A stretch of DNA of 64,000 nt from Setoptus koraiensis (Eukaryota > Arthropoda). The notes beneath the pieces are model-generated. The model was not told where the DNA came from. It was given only the letters and a program-made list of their open reading frames with translations, and searched no databases. Positions 9,676 to 20,314 of the stretch are shown here, one piece after another. Position 1 is the stretch's first letter; every line of letters begins with the position of its first letter. Made by a program: the position numbers and the translations under genes. The stretch spans positions 5,828,001 to 5,892,000 of the forward strand of contig CM106585.1 of NCBI GenBank assembly GCA_048013815.1, in the 5' to 3' direction.

Positions 9676-12199
9676 ATGGTATGGATCAAACCTGAGGAAG
9701 TGCTTATTACAAATGCTCTCTGGGTAACTGAACGGGCCGACCCTTATTTTATTCTTCAGAGAAGAAAAGGTCATGGCACCAAGGGTCTGTCTTCCATTTT
9801 GGTCGGTACTATCGACTCAGTTCTGGACTCACGGCCAGCTCCGTATCGAATCCTTTACCAGACCCCATCATCTGATATCAGTTACACAATAGCAGCCTCT
9901 ATATCAAGGAAGGATATACTCAACAATTGGGAATGGTTGGAGGCAAACCTCAAGCAAACTCTAGTCTCATTTGACGACTCCATGGCAATAACGGACTTTG
10001 TTAAATGCAAAATTGAAAGTTTGGTAGCGCAAAATGTCAGCATCCATCAGGCTGCAAAATTAGAGAGTCAAATACCCACCGATAGTTTCGAATTCAGATC
10101 GACAGCACAAAAATACATAAAGTTATTCCAGCTTCCATCAGATGAAAAATTAGTTAATTATTATGTTTGCAGCTATTGGTCTGGTCGTTTACCATACCAA
10201 GGAGTCATGTATCTTAGTGTAAATCATCTGGCCTTTTATAGTAAATTTTTATCTCGTGAGTTCAAAATACTCCTAAAGTGGTCTGACATAAGTCTCATAG
10301 AGCGTACTAGTTCAATCATATTCACTGACACAATCAGCATATCAAAAAAGTCCAGAAAACCAGCTGAAGGCGACCAACCTGATCAAACCTATGAATTTTC
10401 CATGTTTTCCAAGACTGCGGATACGTATGCACTCATCGAGCAGTTAGCCAATCTAGCTATGAAACAAATAATGAATAACGAGGAGTTGGACGTATCGCCA
10501 ACGTCTTCTTTGAAGGCAGAATTAATCTATAAGTCTACTAAAAGATCACCACAAAAGCCATCTCATTTAAAAAGAGAACTTGATGCCCGTGCTCTAAGTG
10601 ATAAATTTCGACGAATATTCCGTTTACCTTCCAAAGAGAATCTTGATGGATTTATACCGTGCACACTGTTCACTCCTTTTAATAAGCAGAGTGTTTGGGG
10701 GAAAATGTACTTATTCAATGATTACGTATGTTTTGGGAGCAAGGTATGTATCTCTAACTGATGGAATAATGAGATGCACAAGAAATTCGTTTCCTTGTTC
10801 GTAATTTTCAATTTGTATTTACTCTCCCCCCTGACAAAAAAAAACGGAAATGTTCAAGGTCCCTGGACAAGTTTCCGTTATTATACCTCTACGCGAGGTG
10901 ACTTTTATCGAGAATATTAGCAATCATTCTTCTGGTCTAACGAATTCTATTATCATTAGTACCAACTCAAAGGCCAACTTTGTGTTCTCCAACATAAGTG
11001 ATCGAGATTTCCTTATCAAAAAAATATCCGAACTGTTAGCCAAAACAAGTGAATATAGAAGTCAAGAATATTTGAAACAACATAAGTTAATGCAAGGGGA
11101 GCAACGAAAACTTACACGTCTCCAGCTGATTTCGAGCGGTGGAGATACCGTCTGTGATCCAAACGACTATGATGAAGAGGCCATGAACAGTATACAAGAT
11201 GATGAGGAACCTATTGAGGCTTGGACACTGCAACCAGCGTTGAATACATTGTTTCCACTGCCTGCTTATCCAGAATCTGTTGCTAAGGATTCTATGAAGG
11301 TAGATTTGTGGAATTTACACTTCATGGATTACGGCTCCGGAATAAGTACTTATAGAACTGAAAAGGCACGAGAATTGATACTTATGGGTATCCCTGACAA
11401 ACTGCGAGGAAAGTTATGGATGTTGTATTCAGGAGCTATCAACGAACTACAAACTCACGCTGGATACTACGAGGAGCTATGTGAAAGCAGCATCGGATTA
11501 TTGCCGATAGCGGCGATTGAGACAGACTTACACAGATCTCTACCAGAGCATCCTGCTTTTCAGTCTCACCTAGGTATTGGTGCATTGAGACGTGTCTTGA
11601 ACGCTTATGCACATCGTAACCCCTCCATTGGTTATTGCCAAGGTATGAACATGGTTTGTTCAGTTCTACTATTATACGCGTCTGAGGAGGAGGCTTTTTG
11701 GTTGATGGTAGCTCTATGTGAGAGGCTGCTCCCTGATTACTACAATAACAAGATCATTGGAGGTCTAGTTGACCAGAAAGTTTTAGAGGAGCTAGTTCAG
11801 GATTACATGCCCGAGTTACATCAGAAGTTAAGCCCCCTCGAGGTGTTGTCCAAAATATCATTATCCTGGTTCATGACCATATTTTTGAATGTGATGTCCT
11901 TTGAAACAGCCCTGCACATTGTGGACTGTTTTTTCTATGATGGTGCGAGAGTGGTGTTTATGGTTGCGCTGGCTATACTAGACGCCAATCAATCTCTGGT
12001 GCTTCAAGCTCGCGACGACAGTGATGCGATGACGGTACTTATCGGATACATTGAGAATATCAGGATTAATGATATCACATCACTGATAAACGATTCATAT
12101 GCAAAATACAGCAAGATCGATGAAGAAATGATTGAGAAGCTGAGACTGAAGCATAGAATTAGCCTGGTGCCTGGAGTCTACAAAAAAGATACCCAGTGA
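9676..12199 (+). CDS. TBC1D8/TBC1D9-family Rab GTPase-activating protein, short form
   Basis: Two exons, 9676..10743 and 10859..12199, joined across a 115 bp GT-AG intron in phase 0 (FGSK|VPGQ), give 802 residues. The start MVWIKPEEVLITNALWVTERA is the family's N-terminus. Two GRAM domains follow, around residues 135-210 and 305-390 (e.g. EKLVNYYVCSYWSG; LPSKENLDGFIPCTLF), and then a TBC domain from about residue 525. The dual-finger catalytic residues are present: the Arg finger in IETDLHRSLPEHPAF and the Gln finger in IGYCQGMNM. The protein should stimulate GTP hydrolysis by a Rab on endosomal or secretory membranes. TBC1D9 proteins run on for several hundred residues with EF-hands; this one stops about 25 residues after the TBC domain (VPGVYKKDTQ), and AATAAA motifs follow at once, so the short form looks genuine. 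Confidence 0.9.
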
Positions 12200-13084
12200 A
12201 ACAAAGTATTCTTCTAGCGATGAATTATTAATAAACAATAAATTGACCAGCTTGATTGCCAATTGGTCTCAATGGTTATCCTCACAAGAGACTAAATACA
12301 CCTACATTTGTCCTGACAGCTGTTTTCGCGATATGGATCTCACTGTTTTGTTCCGAAACTTCCTCTTTTTCTCTCCCGCATTATATGACATCGGTGCGCA
12401 ATCTTCGAAACAAGCCAACATCTGAGTCTTTGTCTGTGAAAATTTTCATATCCATCACATCTTATAGGTGTTTGTTGGTGAACAACAATATCCCTTCACA
12501 AATAATAGTATTAGCACCACAAACAATTTTTGTTCTTATCTCGCACGAGTCAGTAACAAAGTTCAAACATGGCACCTCGACAAGCTTTTCCCGCTTCAGT
12601 CTCTTTAAATTACTATTGAGTATCCCAAAGTCGAAAGCGCCAGGATGATCGAAATTGTAAAAAATGTGATAGGTGTTAACTGTTTATGGCCCCGAAACCA
12701 GTATAGCTGAAGAAACTTGAAGTTTATTCAACTACCAACTTATTGCATGCAGGATTCGAGCAGCTTCGAGTGGTGCCTGGAGTGTGCGCCCCCTGGTACG
12801 GGATCATTGCAGAAACAAAAAAACAAAAACAGGAGCCAGCAATACTGACCCATTCACAAGGAATTGTCAGTGGCGGCACATTGGCGTTGAATCCTTGGAA
12901 TCTCTATTCGGTGCTGATAAATAGCGCTTTAATTGCCTCAAATGAGAAGAAAAGTAACCTTTATGAAAAACAGCCCTCGTGATGACATCCATTTAAGTCT
13001 GCAACACAGACACCAACATCAGACAATCCGAATGTGTTGTGATTATTTTTACGAATACGTTTGATGTGATCAGTCATATCTGGA
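12200..13084. other. Intergenic gap between the TBC gene and DHX35
   Basis: AATAAA motifs near 12230-12242 probably end the TBC transcript. Open frames of 60-130 codons at 12256-12648 and 12743-12982 show no domain. A 12-mer ggtgcctggagt at about 12772 repeats one at the 3' end of the TBC gene (about 12165), too short to call a duplication. Confidence 0.45.
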
Positions 13085-15136
13085 ATGGAGGATACAGTTT
13101 CGGTGGAATCAGTTCTCAGCTCATTTGGTAGAAAAGGCCCCATTGACGTCCAAAGAGCTAGACTGCCTATTTTTAAATTCAAGAGAGACCTTTTATATCT
13201 CCTGGAAAGGCACCAAGTTGTCGTCATCAAAGGCGAGACAGGATCGGGTAAATCGACACAGATACCTCAATATTTGGTGGAGGCAGGTTGGCATATTGGC
13301 AAGGAATCGGCGAACAAGCAACCCTTTAACAGTCGTGCCATATGCATTAGTCAGCCTAGACGTCTGTCGGCAATTGCCCTTGCCAAGCGAGTGGCCGAAG
13401 AGACAAACTCTGCAATTGGATATCAAGTGGGATATGCAGTCCGTCTTGATGCCTGCTTCAACAAAGATCTAACCTGCATTAAGTATGTCACCGACGGTCT
13501 ACTTATCAGAGAAATGATGTCAGATCCTTTGCTAGACAAATATTCTGTTGTCGTAGTGGACGAAGCGCATGAAAGGAATATTAACACTGACTTGCTGATT
13601 GGATTACTGAAGCGAGTATTGAAGCGTCGCGAAGATTTAAGAGTAATTATATGCTCCGCTACACTAGATACCGATAGATTTGTCAGCTTTTTCTCCACAG
13701 ACAATACCAAGCTTGCACCTAGCGTCCTTTGTGTGGAAGGCAGATCTCATCAATGTGAAATATTCTATACAGAGAATCCCGTAGCAGATTATGTGAACGC
13801 CAGCGTGGAAACTGCAATAAAGATACACGAAATGAATAGTTTGACATCAGGTGATATTCTCATCTTTCTAACAGGTCAAGAGGAAATAGAGCAGGCCATG
13901 CCTATGTTGTTTGATTATTCTCGGTCTACGAGAGATAGAGTTGACTTGAAAAAACTCGTTGTGTTACCACTGTATGCATCACTCCCACATAAGGAAATTG
14001 CCAAAGTCTTCGAGAAAGCACATCAAGACTATAGAAAATGTATAATAGCGACTAATGTAGCTGAGACTTCACTGACGATAGACGGTGTAGCGTTTGTGAT
14101 TGATTGTGGATTTGTCAAGTTGAAGATTTATAACTCTATAACTAGATCTGATAGCTTAGTGAGAGTGCCCATTTCTAAAGCCGCTGCCGAACAAAGGGCA
14201 GGTAGAGCTGGTAGAACTCGAGATGGCCAGACATTTAGATTATATTCAGAGGAATCATACGAGCTTCTCAATCCTTTCACTGTACCTGAGGTACAACGTT
14301 GCTCTCTAAATAGCACCATCTTACAACTTTTGTCCATTGGTGTGGCCAATATAGCTAAATTTGAACTGCCTACTAAAATGCCCACCAGAAATGTTTACTC
14401 CGCATTGGAGCATCTTTTTGCACTAGGAGCAATAAACTCGGATGGAGAACTTACTTTTGATGGAACAATGATGTCGGAATTGCCACTGGACCCACAATCA
14501 TCAAAATTACTCCTTGAGTCCCCTCGATACAATTGTAGCCGAGAGGCGCTTGTGATGTTATCCATTTTACAGAGTGGCAATATATTCTTGAAGCCATCAA
14601 GTGGACATCATGCCATCAAAGCAAAAAATGCACACATGGCACTTTATGCTGAAGAAGGCGATTTAATAACTTATCTAAACATCTATAATAGCTTTGTAGA
14701 TAGCAGAAAAAGTAAAAAGTGGGCCGAGAAAAATTACCTCAATTACAGCTCGTTATTGAGAGCTGATGAAATTCAAAAAAAGCTGAGAACGATGTTGGCT
14801 AGATTTAAAATCAAAGATTCATCAACTGACAACACTGATATGATCCGCAAATGTCTGGTAAGTGGTTATTTTGCTAATGCAGCCTACTTACACCACGACG
14901 GAAATTATAGAACAATAAGAGGAGATCACGTACTTCGCGTACATCCAACGTCAGTGATAGATAGCCTACATGAAAGGCCAAAATATGTGATATTTACGGA
15001 AGTCCTTCACACAACTAAAGAATATATGAATAATATAGTCTCTGTGGAGGCGGAATGGCTATACAATATAGCTCCCAACTATTATCACTTCGGCACCGAA
15101 TTCGAAAAGCTGAGACATAAACCACTGAATAAATAA
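13085..15136 (+). CDS. DHX35: DEAH-box RNA helicase DHX35
   Basis: A 683-residue single-exon ORF from an ATG at 13085 (human DHX35 has 703). It has all helicase motifs in order: motif I GETGSGKST (residues 50-58), Ia ISQPRR, II DEAH (159-162), III SATLD, V TNVAETSLTI and VI QRAGRAGR, then the winged-helix, ratchet (HA2) and OB regions. The orthologue assignment rests on DHX35-like stretches such as DVQRARLPIFKFKRDLLYLL, KYVTDGLLIREMMSDPLL, YAEEGDLITYLNIYNSFV and SGYFANAAYLHHDGNYRTIR. DHX35 is a nuclear protein found in late spliceosomal complexes, and ATP-driven RNP remodelling is expected. A diverged second copy of part of the 3' coding region lies 2.6 kb downstream at 17446. Confidence 0.95.
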   Translation: MEDTVSVESVLSSFGRKGPIDVQRARLPIFKFKRDLLYLLERHQVVVIKGETGSGKSTQIPQYLVEAGWHIGKESANKQPFNSRAICISQPRRLSAIALAKRVAEETNSAIGYQVGYAVRLDACFNKDLTCIKYVTDGLLIREMMSDPLLDKYSVVVVDEAHERNINTDLLIGLLKRVLKRREDLRVIICSATLDTDRFVSFFSTDNTKLAPSVLCVEGRSHQCEIFYTENPVADYVNASVETAIKIHEMNSLTSGDILIFLTGQEEIEQAMPMLFDYSRSTRDRVDLKKLVVLPLYASLPHKEIAKVFEKAHQDYRKCIIATNVAETSLTIDGVAFVIDCGFVKLKIYNSITRSDSLVRVPISKAAAEQRAGRAGRTRDGQTFRLYSEESYELLNPFTVPEVQRCSLNSTILQLLSIGVANIAKFELPTKMPTRNVYSALEHLFALGAINSDGELTFDGTMMSELPLDPQSSKLLLESPRYNCSREALVMLSILQSGNIFLKPSSGHHAIKAKNAHMALYAEEGDLITYLNIYNSFVDSRKSKKWAEKNYLNYSSLLRADEIQKKLRTMLARFKIKDSSTDNTDMIRKCLVSGYFANAAYLHHDGNYRTIRGDHVLRVHPTSVIDSLHERPKYVIFTEVLHTTKEYMNNIVSVEAEWLYNIAPNYYHFGTEFEKLRHKPLNK

Positions 15137-15454
15137 AGGACTTCATTATTATCATCATAAATATTATTGATCTGACTAATAAAAACTTTGACTCGCAACG
15201 TAGAATAATCTGTAGAAACTTGACTACTTGCATCTCACATTCTATGCAGTGAATTGCGACATTTCTGTGCAACAAGCGCGGTACGAAATAAACGAAAGCC
15301 AAGACACAAAATGGCAAGATCATGATGACGAATGAGAAAAAAACAAAAACAGGAAAAACTCTATTCCTTTGTGTCATGTCATCATTATTTTATTATCATC
15401 ACCTATCATTATCTATCATTATTCTATTACCGATCCAGACATCACCATCACAAT

Positions 15455-15494
<40 letters not shown>
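15137..15494. other. Short gap and CAG/CAA-rich 5' UTR of the bMERB gene
   Basis: This 358 bp stretch separates DHX35 from the next ATG. It contains a CAA/CAG triplet run (about 15451-15493) ending directly at the ATG at 15495. The frame stays open upstream but has no in-frame ATG before 15495, so the run is taken as 5' UTR. Confidence 0.6.
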
Positions 15495-15495
<1 letters not shown>

Positions 15496-17323
15496 TGGCA
15501 GCTCGATACCCCGATGAGCTGAATCCGTTCGGCGAGGACTGCGACGATCGATCTCCAAAGCACCACCTGAAGACGACACCTCGCACCCGAAAATCACCCT
15601 CAAGTGCCGGCCATCGTATGACCAAAAAACCAACTTATTACCCAGAACAATTGAATCCGTTCGATATTGACGATATAGCCGAGGATACCAATGACGACGA
15701 CAACTATGATAATAGTTTCAATCCTTTTGCAGCAGAATTAGATGCAGGCGTTGATAACACATCCAAGGTCGATTATGATGAAACGCTGAATCCTTTCGAT
15801 GAGGACAATGGGGAGCCGGGCAGCATCCAACGAGTAGACAACAGTCTCGATCATAATAGAAAAGCGAAACGATGTACACCGGAACTATCATCGGCGACAT
15901 GCCTGTCCCACGATGGTTCGATAACAGATGTAAGCGATGACGCTAGGCCTAAACCGTTTCCGAGAATAAAAAGTCGATTGAAAAAAGAAAGAAAGCTTGC
16001 CGAGGAAAGAAAATTAAATGCATCGCAAGATCAAAGCGTGCCAGAAGAATCGCGGGATGACGGAGCAAGTTTATCTGGCAAGATTGCCGAGCCAGCGAAG
16101 GCCACCGAGACAACGGCAAATCCTAGTTCCAATATTGAGAAGGGTTTCGTGGTTGAAAACAATCAAGATTCCCATGGCAGTAATATAAATCAGAAGGAAA
16201 ACTTGATCAATGGAAGCGTAAAAAGGTTTGAACGACGTCACGATGATAGAAATGCCGCTCTCTGGAGAAAAATAAGTCTCAAAAAGAGAGCGGCTCCTCC
16301 TTTGCCGGTAAACTTTAAACGCCAAGTGTTTGGCTCACTAGTCGAAATTGAGGCGGAACTCAATGAAATCGGAGACAAGTTACTGGACATTGAAGAGCGG
16401 TTTCCGGTTTGCGAGGCAAAGATGCTTGAGGAGCACTCGAAGACGAACGGTAATTATGCAATTAAATGTAACGACATCTTACCATATTACATCCTTTCGC
16501 AAAAAGGTTAGTGTGTATTCAACATGTTTCATTTTCTGCCTCTGCATAATTAGATTCACCCAGAACTAAACCAGCCGATACTGACACTTCTAATAGGCTT
16601 CACTTCATTGAGTTAGTGAAGGAAAAATGCGACTTGGCAAGAAGACAAAAGAATCTTATGTATAAAAAAAGGGAACATATTTTAGATCAATCGCATTCTG
16701 ATTTCGAGTTCGAGCTTCGCATGATTGGGAACAAGCAGGGTATGTTATAATATCTGTGTCTTAGAATAAATAGTTGTTGATTGACCTAATTACTAACCGA
16801 TTGATTTTTTATCCCAATCAACAGCTTCACACAGGACAGACCAAGACGATCAGCGGGAACAAGAACTTCTCAAGAGACTGGTTGAGATTATAGAGGAAAA
16901 GAATGATATCGTTGAAAATTTGACCAAAGATAATTCGATCAGGTAAGTGCAGCTTATCACAACACCATGCATAACAAACTAGTTGTAAACTAATAATAAC
17001 TTTCTTCTTCCCTAATTCGTTTGCACAGTGATGAAGACGAGCTCAATGAAGCCTTGAAACGACTGGATATTAGGTCACCGTCAGGCGGAAGTTTCTTGGA
17101 TCAGTCAGCAGAAGACTGTGATAGAAAAACTGCTAGATTCAATTTTGACCAAGCATCTCATGATGTGAGCATATCAAAGCAGGATAAGTCCAAGAACAAG
17201 CACCGTCCATCCACAACAAAAGCGTTAAAAACCTTGAAAAAATATGGCAAAGTGGTTGTAAAGATGAGTAAGAAAGACAATGATAATACGCCGGAAACTA
17301 AAGTGACTAAAACTCCCCTGTAA
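15495..17323 (+). CDS. bMERB-domain protein with four NPF motifs (EHBP1/MICAL-like relative)
   Basis: I assembled four exons, 15495..16449, 16575..16739, 16825..16942 and 17029..17323, all with GT-AG junctions and matching phases (introns 125, 85 and 86 bp), giving 510 residues. NPF motifs sit at residues 10-12, 54-56, 76-78 and 99-101; such motifs bind EH domains of EHD/Eps15 proteins on endosomes. The C-terminal part is a bMERB (DUF3585) Rab8/10/13-binding helical domain. Its three helices read as GSLVEIEAELNEIGDKLLDI, LHFIELVKEKCDLARRQKNL and ELLKRLVEIIEEKNDIVENL, the last two restored only by splicing. EHBP1 and MICAL-L proteins also carry C2, CH or LIM domains; none is present here, and DHX35 ends just 358 bp upstream, leaving no room for them. 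It likely links Rab8-family membranes to EHD-driven tubules. Confidence 0.83.
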
Positions 17324-17445
17324 AGTATATATATTTTTGTTTGTATCGTAGATTTGAAAGGCCACGGTCGTTATGGTAGTATCGATTGTTTCACTAATCT
17401 AGAATTGGCAGCAACGAAAAAATCGACAACAAAAGCAGCCTTTAT

Positions 17446-17643
17446 TAACTGTCGACACTGATATAATCGGCAGACGTTTGGCTAGTGGTTATCTTTCTAA
17501 TGCAGCCTACTTACACCACAACGGAAATCATAGAACAAATAGAGGGAATCACGTACTTCGCTTCCATCCGACGTCATTGATAGATAGCCCACATGATAGG
17601 CCTAAATAAGTGATGTTTACTTTACTTATGTGATATTTACGTA
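17446..17643 (+). pseudogene. Diverged partial duplicate of the DHX35 3' coding region
   Basis: This stretch aligns with DHX35 at about 14826-15001. It shares long exact runs such as taatgcagcctacttacacc and atcacgtacttcgc, with scattered differences (roughly 80-85% identity by eye). The DHX35 frame is kept for about 50 codons (SGYLSNAAYLHHNGNHRTNR against SGYFANAAYLHHDGNYRTIR) and ends in a TAA where DHX35 has a Tyr codon. No helicase motif is present, so it cannot encode a working helicase. It lies in the 3' flank of the bMERB gene, perhaps inside its UTR. Confidence 0.88.
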
Positions 17644-17788
17644 ACTAACTAATCGAAACTTCGACAAGATAAAATATCTTCGACAGAGTTTCACTAGATG
17701 GACTACGGTGTAACTTTTTCTGAACAGTGTTTATTCAAACTGACTAAATTGGCTGGTCTAACAAGGTTATAAGTTATATGTTGCCAGA

Positions 17789-18748
17789 CTATGCTGATTT
17801 GCTAACGAATTCCTCTCCCTTAGCGATACTTGCTTTGAGTTCGGCTGTTGCTTCTTTGACCATTTTTTCCTCATAGGCATTCAATTTTCCAAGGCCAAGA
17901 TTCTTTTCTAGACCATTCTTACCCAACAGAACTGGAGTAGAAAAGTATGTAAGACCTGGAACTACATCAGATTTTACATATGAGCATTCAACAACATTTT
18001 GTTCTCCGCTCAGCGCTCTCAATAGAGAGAAAGTAAATCTTGCACCAGCGTATGCCATTGAAAGAGTTGCTGATCCAGTGCCAGCTTTTGCTTTCACAAC
18101 CTCTGTTCCGGCATCTTGAATACGTTTCACCAGTGGTTCTAATTGATCTTGAGGGAATGAAACACTTGGTTTGGCTTGAGAAATAACTGGGATGATGGTT
18201 ACGCCAGCATGGCCACCAATAACGGGTACATTCATCTCACTAGGTTCAACATTTTTCAGTTCGCCAATAAAAGCGTTTGCTCTAACAACATCCAACGTGG
18301 TTACACCAAATATTCGGTGTGGGTCATAAGAGCCAACTTTCTTAGCCACCTCGGAGGCGATTGGTACAGTTGAGTTTACTGGATTCGAGATTATGGCCAG
18401 CATAGCTTTGGGTGCCACCTCAGCGCAGACCTTGGTCAGGTCCCTTACAATTGAAGCGTTAGTATTGAATAAGTCGTCACGGGTCATACCGGGTTTACGC
18501 GGGACACCAGCTGGTATAACTATAACATGTGCGCCTCGAACACAATCTGCTAATTGGTCTAAACCCTGATGAGCCGATACTCTGGCCTTGGTATTGATAT
18601 GGCTGAGATCCGCCGCTACGCCAGCTGTGTTGGCGACATCGTAAAGTGCTAGATGAGATACTTGAGGGCTCGCTTTGAGTAATAGAGATAGTGGTTGTCC
18701 AATTCCACCGCTCGCTCCCAATACTGCAACCTTGCTGATGAAACTCAT
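17789..18748 (-). CDS. MDH2: Malate dehydrogenase, mitochondrial type (MDH2 family)
   Basis: A 319-residue NAD-dependent enzyme interconverting malate and oxaloacetate. The Rossmann motif is [10 protein letters not shown] (residues 11-20), the mobile substrate loop [15 protein letters not shown] carries Arg84 and Arg90, and the catalytic pair is Asp153 (TTLDVVRAN, with Arg156) and His180 (IGGHAG). It matches animal mitochondrial MDH, not the cytosolic MDH1 type. The protein starts [11 protein letters not shown], immediately before the fold, so the usual 20-25 residue mitochondrial presequence is absent. The frame upstream of this ATG hits a stop within about 20 bases, and a possible acceptor (ttttattttatag on the minus strand, about 18778) would only add UTR. 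The C-terminus (VSKSA) is not a peroxisomal SKL signal. The enzyme may be cytosolic, or an alternative first exon may be missed. Confidence 0.93.
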   Translation of the reverse strand: MSFISKVAVLGASGGIGQPLSLLLKASPQVSHLALYDVANTAGVAADLSHINTKARVSAHQGLDQLADCVRGAHVIVIPAGVPRKPGMTRDDLFNTNASIVRDLTKVCAEVAPKAMLAIISNPVNSTVPIASEVAKKVGSYDPHRIFGVTTLDVVRANAFIGELKNVEPSEMNVPVIGGHAGVTIIPVISQAKPSVSFPQDQLEPLVKRIQDAGTEVVKAKAGTGSATLSMAYAGARFTFSLLRALSGEQNVVECSYVKSDVVPGLTYFSTPVLLGKNGLEKNLGLGKLNAYEEKMVKEATAELKASIAKGEEFVSKSA

Positions 18749-19328
18749 GACGATGAGACTATTTTTTATTTATTATCCTATAAAATAAAACAATTGTAAA
18801 TGATTTGGTTGTTTATCGAATGATACAAGCTGGGCTAAGAACGAACGACTTTGTAGATCGAATACAGACAGGAGTGTGACATTGAATGTAAAAGTGACAT
18901 TGACGTCCTCGAGTCACTCTAAGCACGTCTCCTTGCCACCTTGAAAAACGACAAAAAAATAAGTAGATGTAGATGCAAGCTGCCATTTCTGGGCGAGACG
19001 TGTCGTTGTAGTCGCCCTCTCAAGTGTTTCGCCTTGGACGACTACGATATTCGCCCTCTATCGTTTGAAACTTCTACTTTGAAACTCTCGCTCGATCGGC
19101 TTGTTCTCGCCTCATGGGACGTAAGTCGAGAGCGCGGATTTTCAAAACGAATCAAATCGTCGTCGAACACGTTGTTTATTTAAAAGACCACATGGTTCGC
19201 CAGTGCGCTTCGAACCACAAATAGTGTATCGTTCATCACGCCACCTTGGATCCGTAGCACCATCCATATTTCTGTTTGTACCATCCAATCAATTTATCAC
19301 GAGGCGAATAGTATTAAATATTTCCAAA
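18749..19328. other. Divergent promoter region between MDH and RPF2
   Basis: 580 bp between the two start codons. The frame before the RPF2 ATG is open but lacks an ATG and is taken as 5' UTR. No other feature is evident. Confidence 0.5.
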
Positions 19329-20153
19329 ATGCCTAATTACTGGAAAAAAATGAAAAAACAGCAGGAGCCAGAACTGGTTGAAGGCGAAAAAAACACTCTG
19401 TTCATCAAAGGATTCACGGCCAATGATCTGACTCAGAAGGTGATGAAGGATCTGTATTCACTGAAAAAACCTGCAGGTGCCTTCCTTGGTAGGAAGAATG
19501 TTATCAAACCTTTTGACGATGCCTCCCCAATAGAATTCCTATGTCAAAAAAACGACTCTTCACTATTTATGTTTTCATCACACAGCAAAAAGAGACCGAA
19601 TAACATTACCATGGGTCGCACTTTCGATGGACAATTACTTGACATGGTAGAATTTGGTGTGGACTCATACAAACCAATCTCGGAATTCAAGACCTCCAAG
19701 CTATCTCTAGGATCTAAACCTATTTTGATATTCACGGGCGAGCCGTTTGAAACCGAATACGAAATGATACGAATCAAAAATCTTTTAAATGATATTTTCT
19801 GTGGTCCTGTTGCCAACAATATCCGTATAGGAGGTATAGAGCATGTTATAATGTTCGCAGCTTATTCAGGAAAAATCCATATGAGATTGTATATAATCGA
19901 GCAGAAGAAAGTAGCCGGTGCGACAAAACCAATCGTTTCTACGACTGAGATGGGACCACGTATAGAATTTAGTGTCAGAAGAACTAAACTTGCTAGTTAT
20001 GATCACTTCAAACAAGCCTGCAAACAAAAAGAAAAGGCTCCTAAGTCGTCGGCCAAAAACAAGAACATCTCTACCGACGGACTTGGCGAAACTAGAGGCA
20101 AAATTCACATTGGTCATCAAGATTTTAGCAAGATGTATAATGTTAAATATTGA
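19329..20153 (+). CDS. RPF2: Ribosome production factor 2 (RPF2, Brix domain)
   Basis: A 274-residue nucleolar protein that, with RRS1, brings the 5S RNP into pre-60S particles. The Brix domain fills most of the protein: LKKPAGAFLGRKNVIKPFDD, NDSSLFMFSSHSKKRPNNIT, MGRTFDGQLLDMVEFGVDSY and MGPRIEFSVRRTKLASYDHF all match the RPF2 branch. The basic tail (KQKEKAPKSSAKNKN...) is shorter than in the 306-residue human protein. The ATG at 19329 is the first in frame; the frame is open further upstream only from a non-ATG codon. It is a single exon, and its 3' end converges on the small coiled-coil gene at 20315. Confidence 0.94.
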   Translation: MPNYWKKMKKQQEPELVEGEKNTLFIKGFTANDLTQKVMKDLYSLKKPAGAFLGRKNVIKPFDDASPIEFLCQKNDSSLFMFSSHSKKRPNNITMGRTFDGQLLDMVEFGVDSYKPISEFKTSKLSLGSKPILIFTGEPFETEYEMIRIKNLLNDIFCGPVANNIRIGGIEHVIMFAAYSGKIHMRLYIIEQKKVAGATKPIVSTTEMGPRIEFSVRRTKLASYDHFKQACKQKEKAPKSSAKNKNISTDGLGETRGKIHIGHQDFSKMYNVKY

Positions 20154-20314
20154 TTGTAAATAAATTTAGAAGACACTTATTACATTGTTGCAAAGTTTTT
20201 ATTGCTGTGGTGGTATTGGCCTGTCTCTGAAGTCGGCTACTTTATTGATATTTTGTGTACATGATTGTTGGTGCCATGTGAAAAACTGTCTCTTGGATTG
20301 TGATTGAACTTGGA

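Noticed and set aside
12743-12982. ORF with LRVVPGV resembling the TBC gene's C-terminus
   Set aside because: Only a 12-mer is shared; the rest does not align, so a duplicated exon is not supported.
18941-19183. 80-codon Cys/Arg-rich ORF before RPF2
   Set aside because: It starts at a non-ATG codon, has no domain, and most likely lies in promoter/5' UTR sequence.
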